DNA of 64,000 nt, taken from the NCBI GenBank assembly GCA_023238725.1, contig CM041545.1, forward strand, positions 20,489,501 through 20,553,500, in the 5' to 3' direction. A program made the position numbers and the translations under genes. Source of the DNA: Scortum barcoo. Its lineage: Eukaryota > Chordata > Actinopteri > Centrarchiformes > Terapontidae. The notes under the pieces were generated by a model. The model was not told the origin of the DNA, ran no database searches, and was given only the letters and a program-made list of their open reading frames with translations. Numbering within the stretch: position 1 is the first letter of the stretch; the number at the start of each line of letters is the position of its first letter. Below, piece by piece: positions 27,920 through 39,998 of the stretch.

Positions 27920-28800
27920 TTTCAGAATTTTGGTAATCCTCAAGGCCCCGTCTTGGACCCTCTTATTGTTTTCTCTTTCTTTGCTCCTACCTGATAAATA
28001 GTTAGAAATGATAATGTCACCCTCCACACTTATGCTGATGACACCCAGCTTTATCTTTAAGTCCTACCAAATCAAATTTTCTGGACCATAATGAGAATTA
28101 TCTAGTACACATTGAGTATTGAATGACACAGAACTTAAAAGAGCTTAATAATCATAAAGCTCAAAATAATAATTTACATACATCACATTTTGGCCTTAAA
28201 ATGTTGTAGAAAATGGTATTCATTCTCAAGGTAGTCATGAAAAGAGTAATGTAAGGACTACTACCAAAATTTGCATATATTTTTTTTCAGCTAAGAAGTA
28301 TTTAAATCAGGATTGTAAAAGAGTTATTTATGCTTTTATCATCTCTGGACAAGACTTAAGATCCCTGTATTGTCTCAGCAAAATGATAAACTGCTTCAAA
28401 ATATAGCAGCTGGACTAAAACAAGGAAAATACATCACATTCATAGTATTTTGACTCAATGATTTGGCCTCTTCACATATTTCTGAATTATTAGTATTTAT
28501 AGCTCTGTACTCAAAGGTGCGTACTACACTAATGTTCACGGTCAAATTTAAAGATGGCGTTTTCCAACTTTTTGGTATTACCTTTTGGTGTGATCATCAT
28601 TGTCCATAAAATCTTGGCAAAGTCTAAAAAAAAAACTCACCGTTATTCAACAGCCCTGGAGCTATTTAATGCTCTGTAAGCTTTAGAATAATTTATTCAA
28701 TTAATATTAATGTTCTAGTATGATTTGTTACTGTTTCTTGAATCCTTTCCTGGTACAATTATTTTTACATTTAATTCCCCAATGGTCTGTGTTTTGTTTT
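27920..28800 (+). mobile_element. Ancient, heavily decayed L2-type LINE remnant
   Basis: CCTCAAGGCCCCGTCTTGGA followed about 100 nt later by TATGCTGATGACACCCAGCT corresponds to the RT motifs PQGxVLxP and YADDTQL. Further along, TATGCTTTTATCATCTCTGG, CAAAATATAGCAGCTGGACT and CCTGGAGCTATTTAATGC match the C-terminal order of L2 elements. Frames are broken by many stops. The left boundary may extend to about 27.4 kb. Confidence 0.6.
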
Positions 28801-29174
28801 CTCTTTATCAAAGCAATTTCTGAAGAGGAACGCAGAGTAACATGCTTAGAGATAACCTGTTTGTGAATAGTACCAAATGCTATTGCTTGTTTTTCACAAT
28901 TAAAAACATACCTTGGGAATTAACTGTTGCTTCTTGTCCCTCCATTTAAAAATAACCAGTAAAGCTGTGCCAGACTTTGCTGGCACAGAACACCACCATG
29001 CATTTCACATTCCAAAATCGGTCCTCTGAAGTGTAAAATCATGACCGACCACTTCAGTCGTGGAAGGGATTTTAACACTTTTATAGTTTGCTTGATGGTA
29101 GGCCCGACAGTTACATACCAGCCAAAAGGTAAATTAGAAATTAGCCTATGCTAATTATTTTCTTGTGTTTGCAG

Positions 29175-29390
29175 GTGATCTCCCTGGATGCTTTTGTCCA
29201 AACCTATGTCTTTGGCCATTGTTTTGCCTCAGCTTTGTTCTCTGTGTGCCAGTTCAGCTCTGCTTTTTCCAGATCCAGGCCTTCTTGTAAGCCAACAGGA
29301 TCCTGTGAGGGCAAAATGAGGCAGTGCTGGCTTTCCTGTGTTGTGTTGCACTGAGTCTGGAGACAATAAAATCCTACTGTAAGGGCCTAT
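29175..29390 (+). other. Exon-like block with acceptor and AATAAA (terminal exon or retroelement end)
   Basis: ATTATTTTCTTGTGTTTGCAG forms a good acceptor. About 190 nt downstream is AATAAA (29365-29370), eleven bases after the stop of a 59-codon open stretch. The reading frame resembles no family I know. It could be the last exon of a noncoding RNA or part of an unrecognised retroelement lying between the two LINE remnants. Confidence 0.25.
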
Positions 29391-31399
29391 GGTATAAGGG
29401 TTCTGTCTTTTCTTGTAATATCCCATTGTATTAGTTGGTTGGTGTTGGTGCAGTTTGGCGGTATTGCCTTATTAGAGCAAGAAGCAATAGTGGAGCAGGA
29501 TTATGCCACGCCCAGGTGGAAACTGTTCCAATGCTCCATTTGTCCAAACCATATAGTTCTCTTTTTATACTGTAGTTAGGAACTTTGTGGTCTATACATA
29601 CAAGATACAAGCAATTATTAAAAGCAACCACCTTCTTCAGTATAGCTGTACTGGAATTATTCCGAAAGATCCCAACACTAACAAAAACTTTTAAAAAGGT
29701 GTTGGACACAAATAAATATGTCAAAAAGCAAAATAGTGCATTGCCACTTACCATAGATGGATAAGCTGCATAAACACCAAAGCAACTGCAGTCCACAAAC
29801 ACAAGTACTAAAGCACAGCCAGCCTATTTATTTCATTGTGCACACACCGTTCGCTGCTATGAAGTACTACGTTTTTCTTACTTTTTCTTTTGGGGTGTTA
29901 TAGTCATTAGCCAGCCATCAGTCAGTAATCACCATAACTGTGTTAAACTCATCAATTTGGACACCATTCTGTGTGACTTATACTCTACAATTTCTTCAAT
30001 TATACGCTCTTGATACACCTTTTTAGCTTGTTCATTGTTAATATGATAATATGACTAATCCACTCAGCCTGTCTTGTCCCAGTCATAGAGTTGATTTTCA
30101 ACAGACACTTTCAAAAGTACCTGCACACTTAAGAAGGTGGTAACCAGTGGATGATCCACCATGATCAGAGCCAGAGAGCCAGACCTCACTTGCATCTGTT
30201 GTTGGAATTACATTAGATGTGTTCAGTTTGCGTCATTAGCATGCTTCCTGAGTGGTGCATTAAACAGCTGATTGGAGCTTATGTTACTTCTGGATGCCAC
30301 CTCTGAAAAAATGAATGGGTCATTGGGATGGAAGATCCCACAGTTCTGGTCAAGGATCTGCAGTTTTTCCCATTTTTCCTTCATTTTTTAGATGGCTAAT
30401 TCCTCATATTCAACTGTCCTAGTTGTTGCTTCTTTGTTAGTCCTGGAACAGTGTGTATTCATCAATGCACATGGAGTCACCAGCTGCTTTCACTTTCACT
30501 ATTCCACCTTTTCCCTGGCCACCCTACTGTTCTGCTGTGTTGGGTTAAGATGTCTGGTATGTAAGGTTTTGCAATGCTATTAATAACTTTATATCTGAGT
30601 AGTTAAAGTCACCTTATCACCCACAGATCCCACTGCCCTCCACAAAGGCGCCGCAATCAACCAGAAGGAGACGCCACTGAAGCGACAATGATCTCGTATG
30701 ATCATTCACGCCTTGACATGACCTCACACCTTCTTCCCGTCCTGTCAGCACTGGCAGTTGTGTTTAAGGGAGCTGCTGCCCATCTTCACTTTTGTAGCTT
30801 TCAATAAATTAAACTGGCAATGTGAAGCAGCACCTGCACTCATTTTAGATTTTATAGACTGCGAGGTTGCTGATGTTCTATGTTTTTCTCTGGACAGTGA
30901 GTTACAACACTCAGTGAGTTTATTGTCATCTGAGCAGCATTCAGAGAGTTGTGTGCACAGTAAAGTCCTCCTCAATCTGCCCCAGGTTCAACCTCTCCAC
31001 TCATTTTCAGTGCACAATATAACCTATCAACTCAACCTCTCTGTCCCACTTTACACCTCAGAGTTTTCTAAATGAGCTGAATGGGCTGAATGATCTCTGC
31101 AGTGACAATGTGACCGGGATTATTGTTTGAAACAGCAGAGATGCCTCACACACCTAACTGATAGAAAAAGTTCTTAAGTAAATGCAGAAGTCACTGCTGG
31201 AGGATCATCATGACGCTATTAGCATGTGTCATTTAGCCAGATCCAGCATGCATCATTGTGGGTGTGCTTTGGGTCACCTTATCATTTTAAAATAAAATAA
31301 AGCAAATCAAAATCACACCCCATAATTTTATTTCACTCAATGTTATGTAAGATCCAAAGAGTGTGGTATTTTTTTGCATGATTGTATCTTTATGATAAC
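29391..31399. other. Noncoding stretch between two LINE remnants
   Basis: AT-rich sequence, some of which may be older transposon debris I cannot classify. No coding evidence. Confidence 0.55.
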
Positions 31400-31416
31400 T
31401 GTGTAGTAAATATCTG

Positions 31417-32494
31417 TTGCTGAGAATGGAAAAACTGCTTGGCATTAAAGGGTCTGCATTAAACTGGTTCAGATCATACTTATCAGATCGGTCTCAGTTT
31501 GTCCATATTAATAATGAATCCTCTGTGCATACTAAAGTCTGTCATGGAGTTCCACAAGGTTCAGTGCTAGGTCCAATTCTGTTTATTTTGTATATGCTGC
31601 CCCTTGGCAATATCATCAGGAGGCACTCCATAGATTTCCATTGTTATGCTGATGACACCCAATTATATTTATCAATGGAGCCAGACAAAACTGATCAGCT
31701 CCTGAAACTCCAGGCCTGCCTTAAAGATATAAAGGCTTGGATGACCAGAAATTTCCTGCTGTTGAACTCAGATAAAACTGAAGTGATCCTATTAGGTCCG
31801 AAAACACCTGAGGAACACGTTTTCTCCTAAGATAGCCTTGCTGGATGGCATTAACTGGGCCTCCAGCACCACTGTAAGGAACCTCAGTGTTTTATTTGAT
31901 CAGGATATGTCCTTCGACACCCATATTAAGCATATTTCAAGGTCTGCCTTCTACCACCTGCGCAACATCGCAAAAATTCAGGCACTTTTTGTCCCAAAGC
32001 GATGCTGAAAAATTAGTCCATGCATTTGTCTCTTCCAGGCTGGATTATTGTAATTCACTTTTATCAGGCTGCCCAAACAAGTCGTTAAAGACTCTACAGC
32101 TGGTCCAGAATGAATGCCGCTGCTCGGGTGCTGACTAAAACCAGGAAAAGAGACCATATTACTCCAGTGCTGGCTTCTCTGCATTGGCTTCCTGTAAAAT
32201 TTAGAGTGGATTTTAAAATCCTACTCCTCACATATAAGGCTCTACATGGTCTGGCACCATCATATCTTAATGAACTTGATAACTCCTTATCATCCAACTA
32301 GAGTGCTGCGCTCCCAAAACGCAGGCTTACTTGTAGTTCCCAGGGTTTCCAGAAGTAGTCTAGGGGGCAGAGCCTTCAGCTATCAGGCCCCTGTTCTCTG
32401 GAACCAGCTCCCAGTCTGGGTCCGAGAGGCAGACACAGTGTCAGTGTTTAAGAATAGACTTAAAACCTTCCTTTTTGATAAAGCTTATAGTTAG
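31417..32494 (+). pseudogene. Broken L2 LINE reverse transcriptase reading frame
   Basis: Three overlapping fragments carry one former protein. The first (31417-31830) holds the RT palm with PQGSVLGP and YADDTQLYL. The second (about 31887-32138) holds LVHAFVSSRLDYCNSLLSGC. The third (about 32110-32494) holds THALASLHW-like (VLASLHWLPV), LLTYKALHGLAPSYL, then LVVPRVSRSSLGGRAFSYQA and FLFDKAYS. The breaks are near 31.83-31.89 kb, near 32.11 kb (a small GAAT-type duplication) and near 32.30 kb. It cannot make a functional enzyme. Confidence 0.85.
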
Positions 32495-32684
32495 GGTGGG
32501 CACAGGCTCGCCCTTAGTTATGCTGCTATAGGCTTAGACTGCCGGGGGGCTCCCTATGATGCATCGGGCACCTCTCCCTCTTCCTCTGTCTCTGCTTCCT
32601 CTTTCTCTGCTTCCTCTTCCTCTTTCCTTTGCTTCCTCTACTCTTATTATGGTAGTAGTGCAAACTGGAGTCACCTTATAAACT

Positions 32685-32772
32685 GGTAAAAGTGGCTAAA
32701 GTGGTTAAACTTGGTTAAAGTAGTTAAAGTGGTTAAATTGGTTAAATTGGTTAAAGTGTTAAAGCGGTTAAT
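32685..32772. repeat. Minisatellite of about 9-10 bp units, (GTGGTTAAA)n type
   Basis: Eight or nine imperfect units of GTGGTTAAA, TTGGTTAAA and TAGTTAAA sit inside the 3' UTR of the L2 copy. The antisense reading frame over it is a Thr-Leu-Thr artefact. Confidence 0.8.
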
Positions 32773-33312
32773 GTGAATACTCTTATGTCCTGTAAAGTGC
32801 ATGTTACTGCTGTAGCGGAGCCCCGGTCCTCTTTGTTCTCTCCACTGATTCTGGTTGTGGTCCATCTGTCTGAGGTTCACTGGCCTGGTGGGGACATGAT
32901 CTGTGTCTGTGTTGTGGAGAGAAGGTCGAGTGGCCAGAGCTCCATATGAGGACATCTAGGGATGCACCTGGACTCACGGACTCATTTCCATTACTTGTGA
33001 TACCTCATACGTGGACTAAACCCATGAACTCAGCATGTATAATTCCCTATATGATTGATGATGATGTTCTCTGTACATGTGGCATCTATTGCACGTCTGT
33101 CCGTCCCAGGGAGAGGGATCCCTCATCTGTGGCTCTTCCTCAGGTTTCTTCTTTTTCCCATAAAGGGTTTTTTGAAGTTTTTCCTGACTCCGGTTCGAGG
33201 GTCTAAGGACAGAGGGTGTCACAACTGTACAGATTGTAAAGCCCTCCGAGGCAAACGATGTTTGTAATTTTGGGCTCTAAATAAATAGATTTTGAATTTG
33301 AATTTGAATATG

Positions 33313-36300
33313 GCTCCTTGAAATTTGTTGTTGAAGGTTTTTATGCAATTAATTTTTTTTTTTTAAATCACTGGAATTTGTGGTCTTGGAATCAGGTTGC
33401 ATAGAAAGAGTGAATCCCCAGCAGATTCAATATAGATTCTGAAATACCTTTATGTTTTTGAAACGTCTGATAAAACACAGAAAATAAATTAAAAAAGAGG
33501 AGGGCAGGCAGCTGAAAAGACTTCACAACGGTGCAACAAAGTCACTAAAACAGGCTGTGAGAGGAGAACAAAGCGGCATTTGCAGCATCTCAAACTCAAA
33601 ACAGGTGCATTAACCATCTGCAAAAGACTGATTGAATATCAGCTCAGTAAATATGAAAAATCAGAAGCGCATCATATTCTGGACCTGCTCCAAAACAATC
33701 CACCAACAGTTTCAACTCATCACACAAACACCAAACCGTTAAAAAGACCTGCACATCCTGCACACAGCCTTCCCCATCCGGCAGGTGTTTTTGCTGCCTC
33801 AGATGGAGAATTTATTTGTTGGAGGGTTTGTTTCAGAGGCTGTCTGTCTTCTGAAGCTGAGCCTTTGTCCTCTCCTGCCCTTTACTGACACCCACTGAAA
33901 CAATGTCAACAACTGTGCACTTTAAAGAACTACAGTAAAGCACTGTGACATGGGCACGATTTTTGCTTTTCCACACATATCGCTAAAGGATTAAAGGTGC
34001 TGGCATTTTAGTATAGATTTCCCCCTGAGAATTAAAATCTAAATGATGATCCAATTCTACATTACATACTAGCTGATTAAATTAACCATACTATGTTAGA
34101 ATGAATGCTTAATACATCTGATTTATGAGTGTGTTTTTGATGAACACTATTGTCTTGCATTGCAATGCACAAGGAAGCAGAGCAAAATTGTCAGTATTTG
34201 TTCATCCTGTCCGTAATTTATAAACTTTGCAACCCACAGAGGCAAGTTTGTCTTTAATATTCAGGTAATGATTGCATTTTTTATTTGTCTGTTTCTCAGA
34301 GTACGAAAAGGAAGTCTGTCATCTCCCACTGCTCCAGATTGAAGGCCTGTCACAAGAAAGTCAAATTGAACAGCTTTTGAAATCCATTTTGTGTGTAAAA
34401 TCTGATAATTATCCATCCATGTCAGCAGTTCCTTGAGTCTGACAGGCGATGATTTTGCAGTGAATAACTTCATCCGGACACATCTATCAATCTATTATGT
34501 GTTATTTTTGATGACACTCATGCTGTCTCATCTTGAAACAAAAAAGTGAAACTGTTTGAGCTCCTTTTGCATAAGTATTGACTTTACTTGGATCTTTTTC
34601 AATCTCCCTGAAAGAAAGTTAACCATGTTTTAATGTTGATGCTGTTGCAGTTTTCAAGCAAATACACTTAACATCCCCTCAGGGGAGGAAGGACATCAAT
34701 ACTGCTGGATATAACCCACCACTGACTTGCAGCCCATTGACAGGTGATGGTTTGGATGTGCTTTCACTCAAGTATTTCTAACTTTCTAAAACTGAGCTCT
34801 CCAGTTAGGCAACCACAAAAAAAATCAGGCCAACAAGTCTTGACACCTTCCCATTTTTTGCAGAAACAGAGACATGAAAGTTTAGCCAGCCACATGTCCC
34901 GATCTTTGTTCAACAGCATTTTAAGTGCCAACAAACATCCTGTACTTCATGTGCCAACCTTTATAAAAACAACCTGTGCCATATGAAACAGCTTATGACA
35001 ACACAACAAAGTTTTAGCAATACTGAACAAACACATTCAGTGAGATAAATTCAACACGAGTTGAAAAGAAGTGCTGGCAAACGCTTCTGCCGCTCTATTA
35101 ACTACTCACTGGTGGTGACAGTCGTTATGTGCCCATCTCCACAGAGAATCAGAGCTTTTTGGGGAAACAGTACCACCTCACAAAGTGAAAATGTCAGGAT
35201 TTCAATTTCAGAAAGCCACACAGATGGCTATTTTTGATCAACCACAGCATGGATTTGGTGGAAAAGGCTCTGTTTTTAGAAATAATCCAAGAAGCAGCAA
35301 GGATTCTGCTGGAAGAACTAATGCAGTTTAATTAAAAAAAAAAAAAACAATACTACCAATAATTAATAATACCAAAAAGTTGGAGCATAAGGAGGAGGGT
35401 GCCATGGTGGAGGAGGCATCATGGAGGAGGCATGAGCGAATCAGCAGGGTAGGAGTGATGAAAATGATTTGGGTGTTACTAGTCTGCTGTGACCCAAACA
35501 GCTGGTGAATGATTGTGAAGTCTGAATGAAGCAGCTGTTGCTCATCTGGATTAACCCTGTATGCTTACTCTCTTACTCTTCATTTACATGCAGCCAAATG
35601 TTAGTTCAGCTATGTTCTTAAAACTGGAGTGAACCGTAAGCTGATGCTCCGTGGACCACTGTATTTATCAAAAACTGCCACTGCAAGATGGCTGATGTGG
35701 ATGGCCTGTAATTATATGGGAATATTGCTGGTTACTCATGGAAACATGCTGTTAATATGGCTCATATGGATTTGCTTGAGTGGCATTTGAAGTGCACTCT
35801 TCCCGTGAGACTTCGCTGGAGTGCAACGCTTCAGGCTCTGCGTCTAATGTGTTTCAGGCAGTGGTGTGCAGACCGAGAGATAAAAACTCCTCCAGATTTT
35901 GTTTAGTGGTTCACGGCTTTCAGAAGTCATAGTTCAGTTGGGACGAAGACGGATGTATAGAGATTCTGAAAAACTGATGCCCCTTCGACTTATTTTTCTT
36001 TCAATAAAACAAACTCCTACATAAGTGGAATCGAACACAATGAACTGAGTGAATTATTCATCGCTAAACGTTCCAGTTTATTCATTTCATTACTCCGTAA
36101 CATCGCTGCTTCTGAACATTAAAGCCCAGTCAAGGACACATTAACATTTTACCACCTACAAGTCTTAAATGTGTTATTTTATTCCAAAATGAACTGTAAT
36201 TGCTTCTCTCTGGAGCAAACCTCTGACTCTGTGAGCTGCCACCAGCCCTCGTAGCAGAGGGAGTTACATGCTATTAGGTAATGTTAATAAGATGCTTATT

Positions 36301-39043
36301 TTGTCTTCTGGCTCCCCAAGGGAGGTGAGCCCAGCGGGTGCAGCTCTCCAACTGTGCCTCACACTATTGCCCCTACTTTTCCCTCCTTTTTCCAATTACC
36401 GTGACCGGGGTGTGTGTTTACATTTTACCATCAAGTATAGATTGGCAGGGGTTATGGGATTTAGAAGTTGTGCAGAGGGGGTTAAAGGGTTTAGATGTAG
36501 CGCAGAGCGTAGCGTTAGCAGCGTTGGTTTATACAAGGCTGCCAGTGACATGAATATTTAGAAATGTATCTGTGAGCATTCATTTGAGAAAGGCACGGGC
36601 GGGAGCATCTGTGTCCCAATGAAGGGGCTTTTCCTGTGAAGCAGAGTGAAGAGATGGCTCTTGAAAAATTCTATGGAAATCAAAGACCCGGCTCCTCGGA
36701 TCGGCTGCAAGTTCAGCTATGATATAAGAGAGGGGGAGGGGGATTTTTTTCAAAGGTTGGCACCTTGAAAGATTGAAAGACAGATTAAGAAATGATAACT
36801 CATTATCCACCTCCTTTGAACTCATCACAATCTTTCATTTGGACATTGATTTGACACCTGGATGCCTTTTCAACCTGCAGATACACTAATTCCAGACAAC
36901 CAACTCCTCATGTGAAAGAAGGAAAATTTCTGGCTACAATTGTACATTTACTGAAGAGATTTATTTCATATACCAGTGATATAATATCACTCGCTTTTTG
37001 TCTTCAGTTCTGTAAAAATAAACAAAAATCACGTCTTTGTGAAGCCTATAATATTCAGTTTCTGTTGACATTATGAGAGGGATTTGTTGATTCAGCTCTA
37101 GATGCTGCACTTTGTAGCTCTGTGGAACTATCATGCATTATATAGAGCGATGTTGGCGATGTTTGTGTGTTTACAAGTATCCCGATATTTACCAGTCATA
37201 TCACACAGTCACATAACTGACAATATAGCATCGCTTCTTTTTTCCAAGAGCCGGTCTGACCCAGTTTTTGAACCAACTCAGGCATTCATTTATAAATGTT
37301 TGATAATGCCAGCAGAAAATGTGCATTGTTGTTGTACTGTCAGTTATGTAAAGACATGTTCCAGTGCCGACGAGCAGCAATAATCAACACAGACTTGACA
37401 AGGAAAGCAGAATAGCTGGAAACTACAAAACAATGCATCACCAACGTCCACAACTCTCTTTCTGCAAAAACAGACAACCCATGCTGCACACATTTCCCCG
37501 GGCCTCCGTTTCTTTGTTCCTTTTTTAGCACAGATGAGTGCACACACAATCGATGACTGCTTTCAACCGCTGTTCAATCTAAAGCTCGATTTTTGCACAC
37601 TCGAGTGAAAGTCATCTTTCCATTTTGTATTCATGAGGTTGTGAGATATCTTGATCCTTTAATTGCAGATATCAGGTGACACCACAAAACATATGTCGTT
37701 CTGATAATTAAGTTTTACACTCTTGTAATGTGATGTCGTAGTGAAGCGATGATGTAACACAACCTGCTTGTTGAAACACTTTCTTTTACAGGCGCTCAGT
37801 AAAGAGATGCTGCAGAGGAGCTTTTGACAGGGCAGGTGTTTGATTCCCTGTTGATGCATCGCGGTTGGCATAGTGACCCTCCGTCAGCGGGGTGCCAGGA
37901 AACTCACCCATATGTGGGACCTGCACGGAGGCTCCCACTGTCCTCCGCTGTGGCTCGAAGGCAGACCTTTTCATCAGCTGACAACCTTCATTTTTCTCGT
38001 ACGGCCTTGAGCCATCTTCCTGCTCACTCGAAGGAACCAGCGAAGTGACTTTCCCACAATCCATAGGCAGCCTACTGGCCACATTTCTGCTCAGACGTAG
38101 AAACAGCGTCTATCAGGGCAGCTAGTAAGAGCATGGTTGTAGGCATCACACATTTTTGCAAAACATTTTCAAGCAGTTTTTGCTCATCATGGCTGTAAAT
38201 AATTTGGTTTCCTCTCTGTATCTCCATATTTGTTCAAATATTTTTAAAAAATGTTCCAAATTATAAAAAAAAGTAGTAGCCAGAAGCTGGTCTAACTATA
38301 CGTTGGACAGGCTGAATGTGTGTGTAAACGAAAGCTTGTCCACACAACCTTTCTCGATGAGGAACGGCAGGATTGAAATGTCAGAAACATCGGCGAGGCT
38401 GTTCCCATGGCAACAGAATAACACTTGGCATACAAACATATGCCGGCGAGTGAGCCCTGACACACAGATGTGCATGTGCTATGAAACGTCACGTGTACAG
38501 TTGCACTTTATGAGAGTTAAGTGAGTCACACTGGGCGACACAGTTATCACGTAATCGCGCCCACGATGAAATGCAGCGTTATAAAGTTTAGAAGCAGACA
38601 AAGGTTAAATACATCTTTCATATATAAGTCCCGTTCATGATCTGGGGGACTGAACATTCATTCCTTCCACATCTGATTTCCCTGGTTTGTTCATTCTGGT
38701 CACAGCATACCTGTTTATGGCGTTCAAGCCCCGGCTCTCCAGCTGTATTTACATATACAACAGCTTCGGCAGTCAAACAGGGTCACATTACTGTCAGAAA
38801 AGGGAAATTGGCTCATTCAATTTTCAGATTATGCACAGTCACTCCAGCTGCTTCTGTTCTTAACCAAGATGGTGTACTGTGATCCCCACATAAAACCTAT
38901 GAGCATTTTGAAAATAAGGAAAATATTGCTGAATTCAATGAAAGTCTTTTTTTGTGTTTTTCGACATATGTGGATTCAAAACGCATGTTAAATACAACTT
39001 TATACATTTAGCATCATGGTCAGCTCCATTTAAACACGGTATG
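33313..39043. other. Gene-free stretch, 5.7 kb
   Basis: Includes a 102-codon open frame at 33580-33888 with no family resemblance, a poly-A run near 35335 and a small GGAGGAGGCAT duplication near 35400. No gene supported. Confidence 0.6.
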
Positions 39044-39064
39044 TTCAGCACCCGGGACAGCGAC
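39044..39064 (+). promoter_or_regulatory. RE1/NRSE (REST/NRSF binding sequence)
   Basis: The left half TTCAGCACC is perfect. It is followed by the two-base spacer CG and the right half GGACAGCGAC, which differs from the consensus GGACAGCGCC at one base. Counting the spacer, the site agrees with the 21-bp canonical element except at the variable centre and one further base. A match this good is not expected by chance in 64 kb. REST silences neuronal genes outside the nervous system; which gene this site would act on is not visible here. Confidence 0.8.
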
Positions 39065-39454
39065 AGGTTACAGGATGAGCCTCGGCATTAAAGGAGAAAT
39101 CCTGTCAAAATGTTCCACTTCACGGGGTCGTGCACCTTGACATACTCGGCACTGGTTCTCCAATTACCCACCTAGAGGCTTTAACTACCTCTGCCTGTAA
39201 GGGCCAAATCTCTTTGGTCGCGTGAAGGCCAACACTAACACTGTGCAGACCAGGCAGCCTGATGGAGGACTCTGCATCAGTGGGCGAGAGCTTTGTTAAT
39301 CAGCCAAATGAGCAAAGAGATGGGAGCTCTGCGCGGGGTCAGTAACCAACACCTCACTTACAAAAGTCTCTTAAACCACTGCAGGTCATGCAGCAGCAAA
39401 ATCCCTTCAGTTCAGATCAGTACTGGCTGATTTTATCTTTTTCTCGTGTCTTAT

Positions 39455-39998
39455 ACCTGGTTCAGACTTTTTTTTGTCTGTATGCTGTGACAGAATTCTT
39501 GCCTCGACTTGGCCGAGAAACATGACAGACTACACCTCCATCAGGAAGGGGGTGCAAGAAGACGATCTCCTGGAGTGAGAATGTAAACCAACATGGCGTC
39601 TGAAGCTGTGCACATGTTGCTGGCTGTCTTGCAAAAGCTTAAAACGAAGACCAACTTTGACTTTTCCTCTCTTTCACAGCATCAGCATAATTTCTCTTTC
39701 ACTTTGTCACTGTTCCGTTGTGGTCTCCTGTTGATCAGCATCATGGAAAACAGACTGTGATTGGTCGTAAAACATCCTGACATGCTCATCTTTCTGTCGG
39801 GGCGTCATGAGGCATCCCAGATGTGGCACCGGTTGTCCTTTGTTATGGTACTGCACGTGGGATACAATGATCAATTATCATGGCCTCTTTTTACGTCCTT
39901 ACATCTGTCAGGTCATTATCAGGTTGTTATTGTGTCGTCTGAACCCGACATTAGACAATTAAAAGTGAATGTCCCAGCTTAAGAACAAAAGTAAAGTA
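39455..39998. mobile_element. Probable non-autonomous DNA element
   Basis: Begins near ATACCTGGTTCAGAC and ends near GTCCCAGCTTAAGAAC. Internal blocks such as AACATGGCGTCTGAAGCTGT, CTGTGATTGGTCGTAAAACA, GTTGTCCTTTGTTATGG and GTCTGAACCCGACATTAGAC are ones I associate with a repeated fish sequence. No transposase is present. The ends and family are uncertain. Confidence 0.4.

Larger units (their letters stand above)
31400..33312 (+). mobile_element. L2-clade LINE (fish L2/Maui-like), 5'-truncated, inactivated
   Basis: The sequence starts inside the reverse transcriptase and continues through the C-terminal region, a 3' UTR (CTATAGGCTTAGACTGCC, a pyrimidine-rich part, a minisatellite) and a (TTTGAA)-type tail at about 33289-33309. 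Reverse transcriptase hallmarks are GVPQGSVLGPILFILY and HCYADDTQLYL, which contains the catalytic YADD. The endonuclease and the N-terminal RT are missing. Three frame breaks inactivate it. It is a relatively well kept copy, unlike the 27.9-kb remnant. Confidence 0.88.

Noticed and set aside
33580..33888. 102-codon + frame after the L2 element
   Set aside because: Low-complexity Pro/His/Ser-rich product, no homology recognised, no splice or promoter context.
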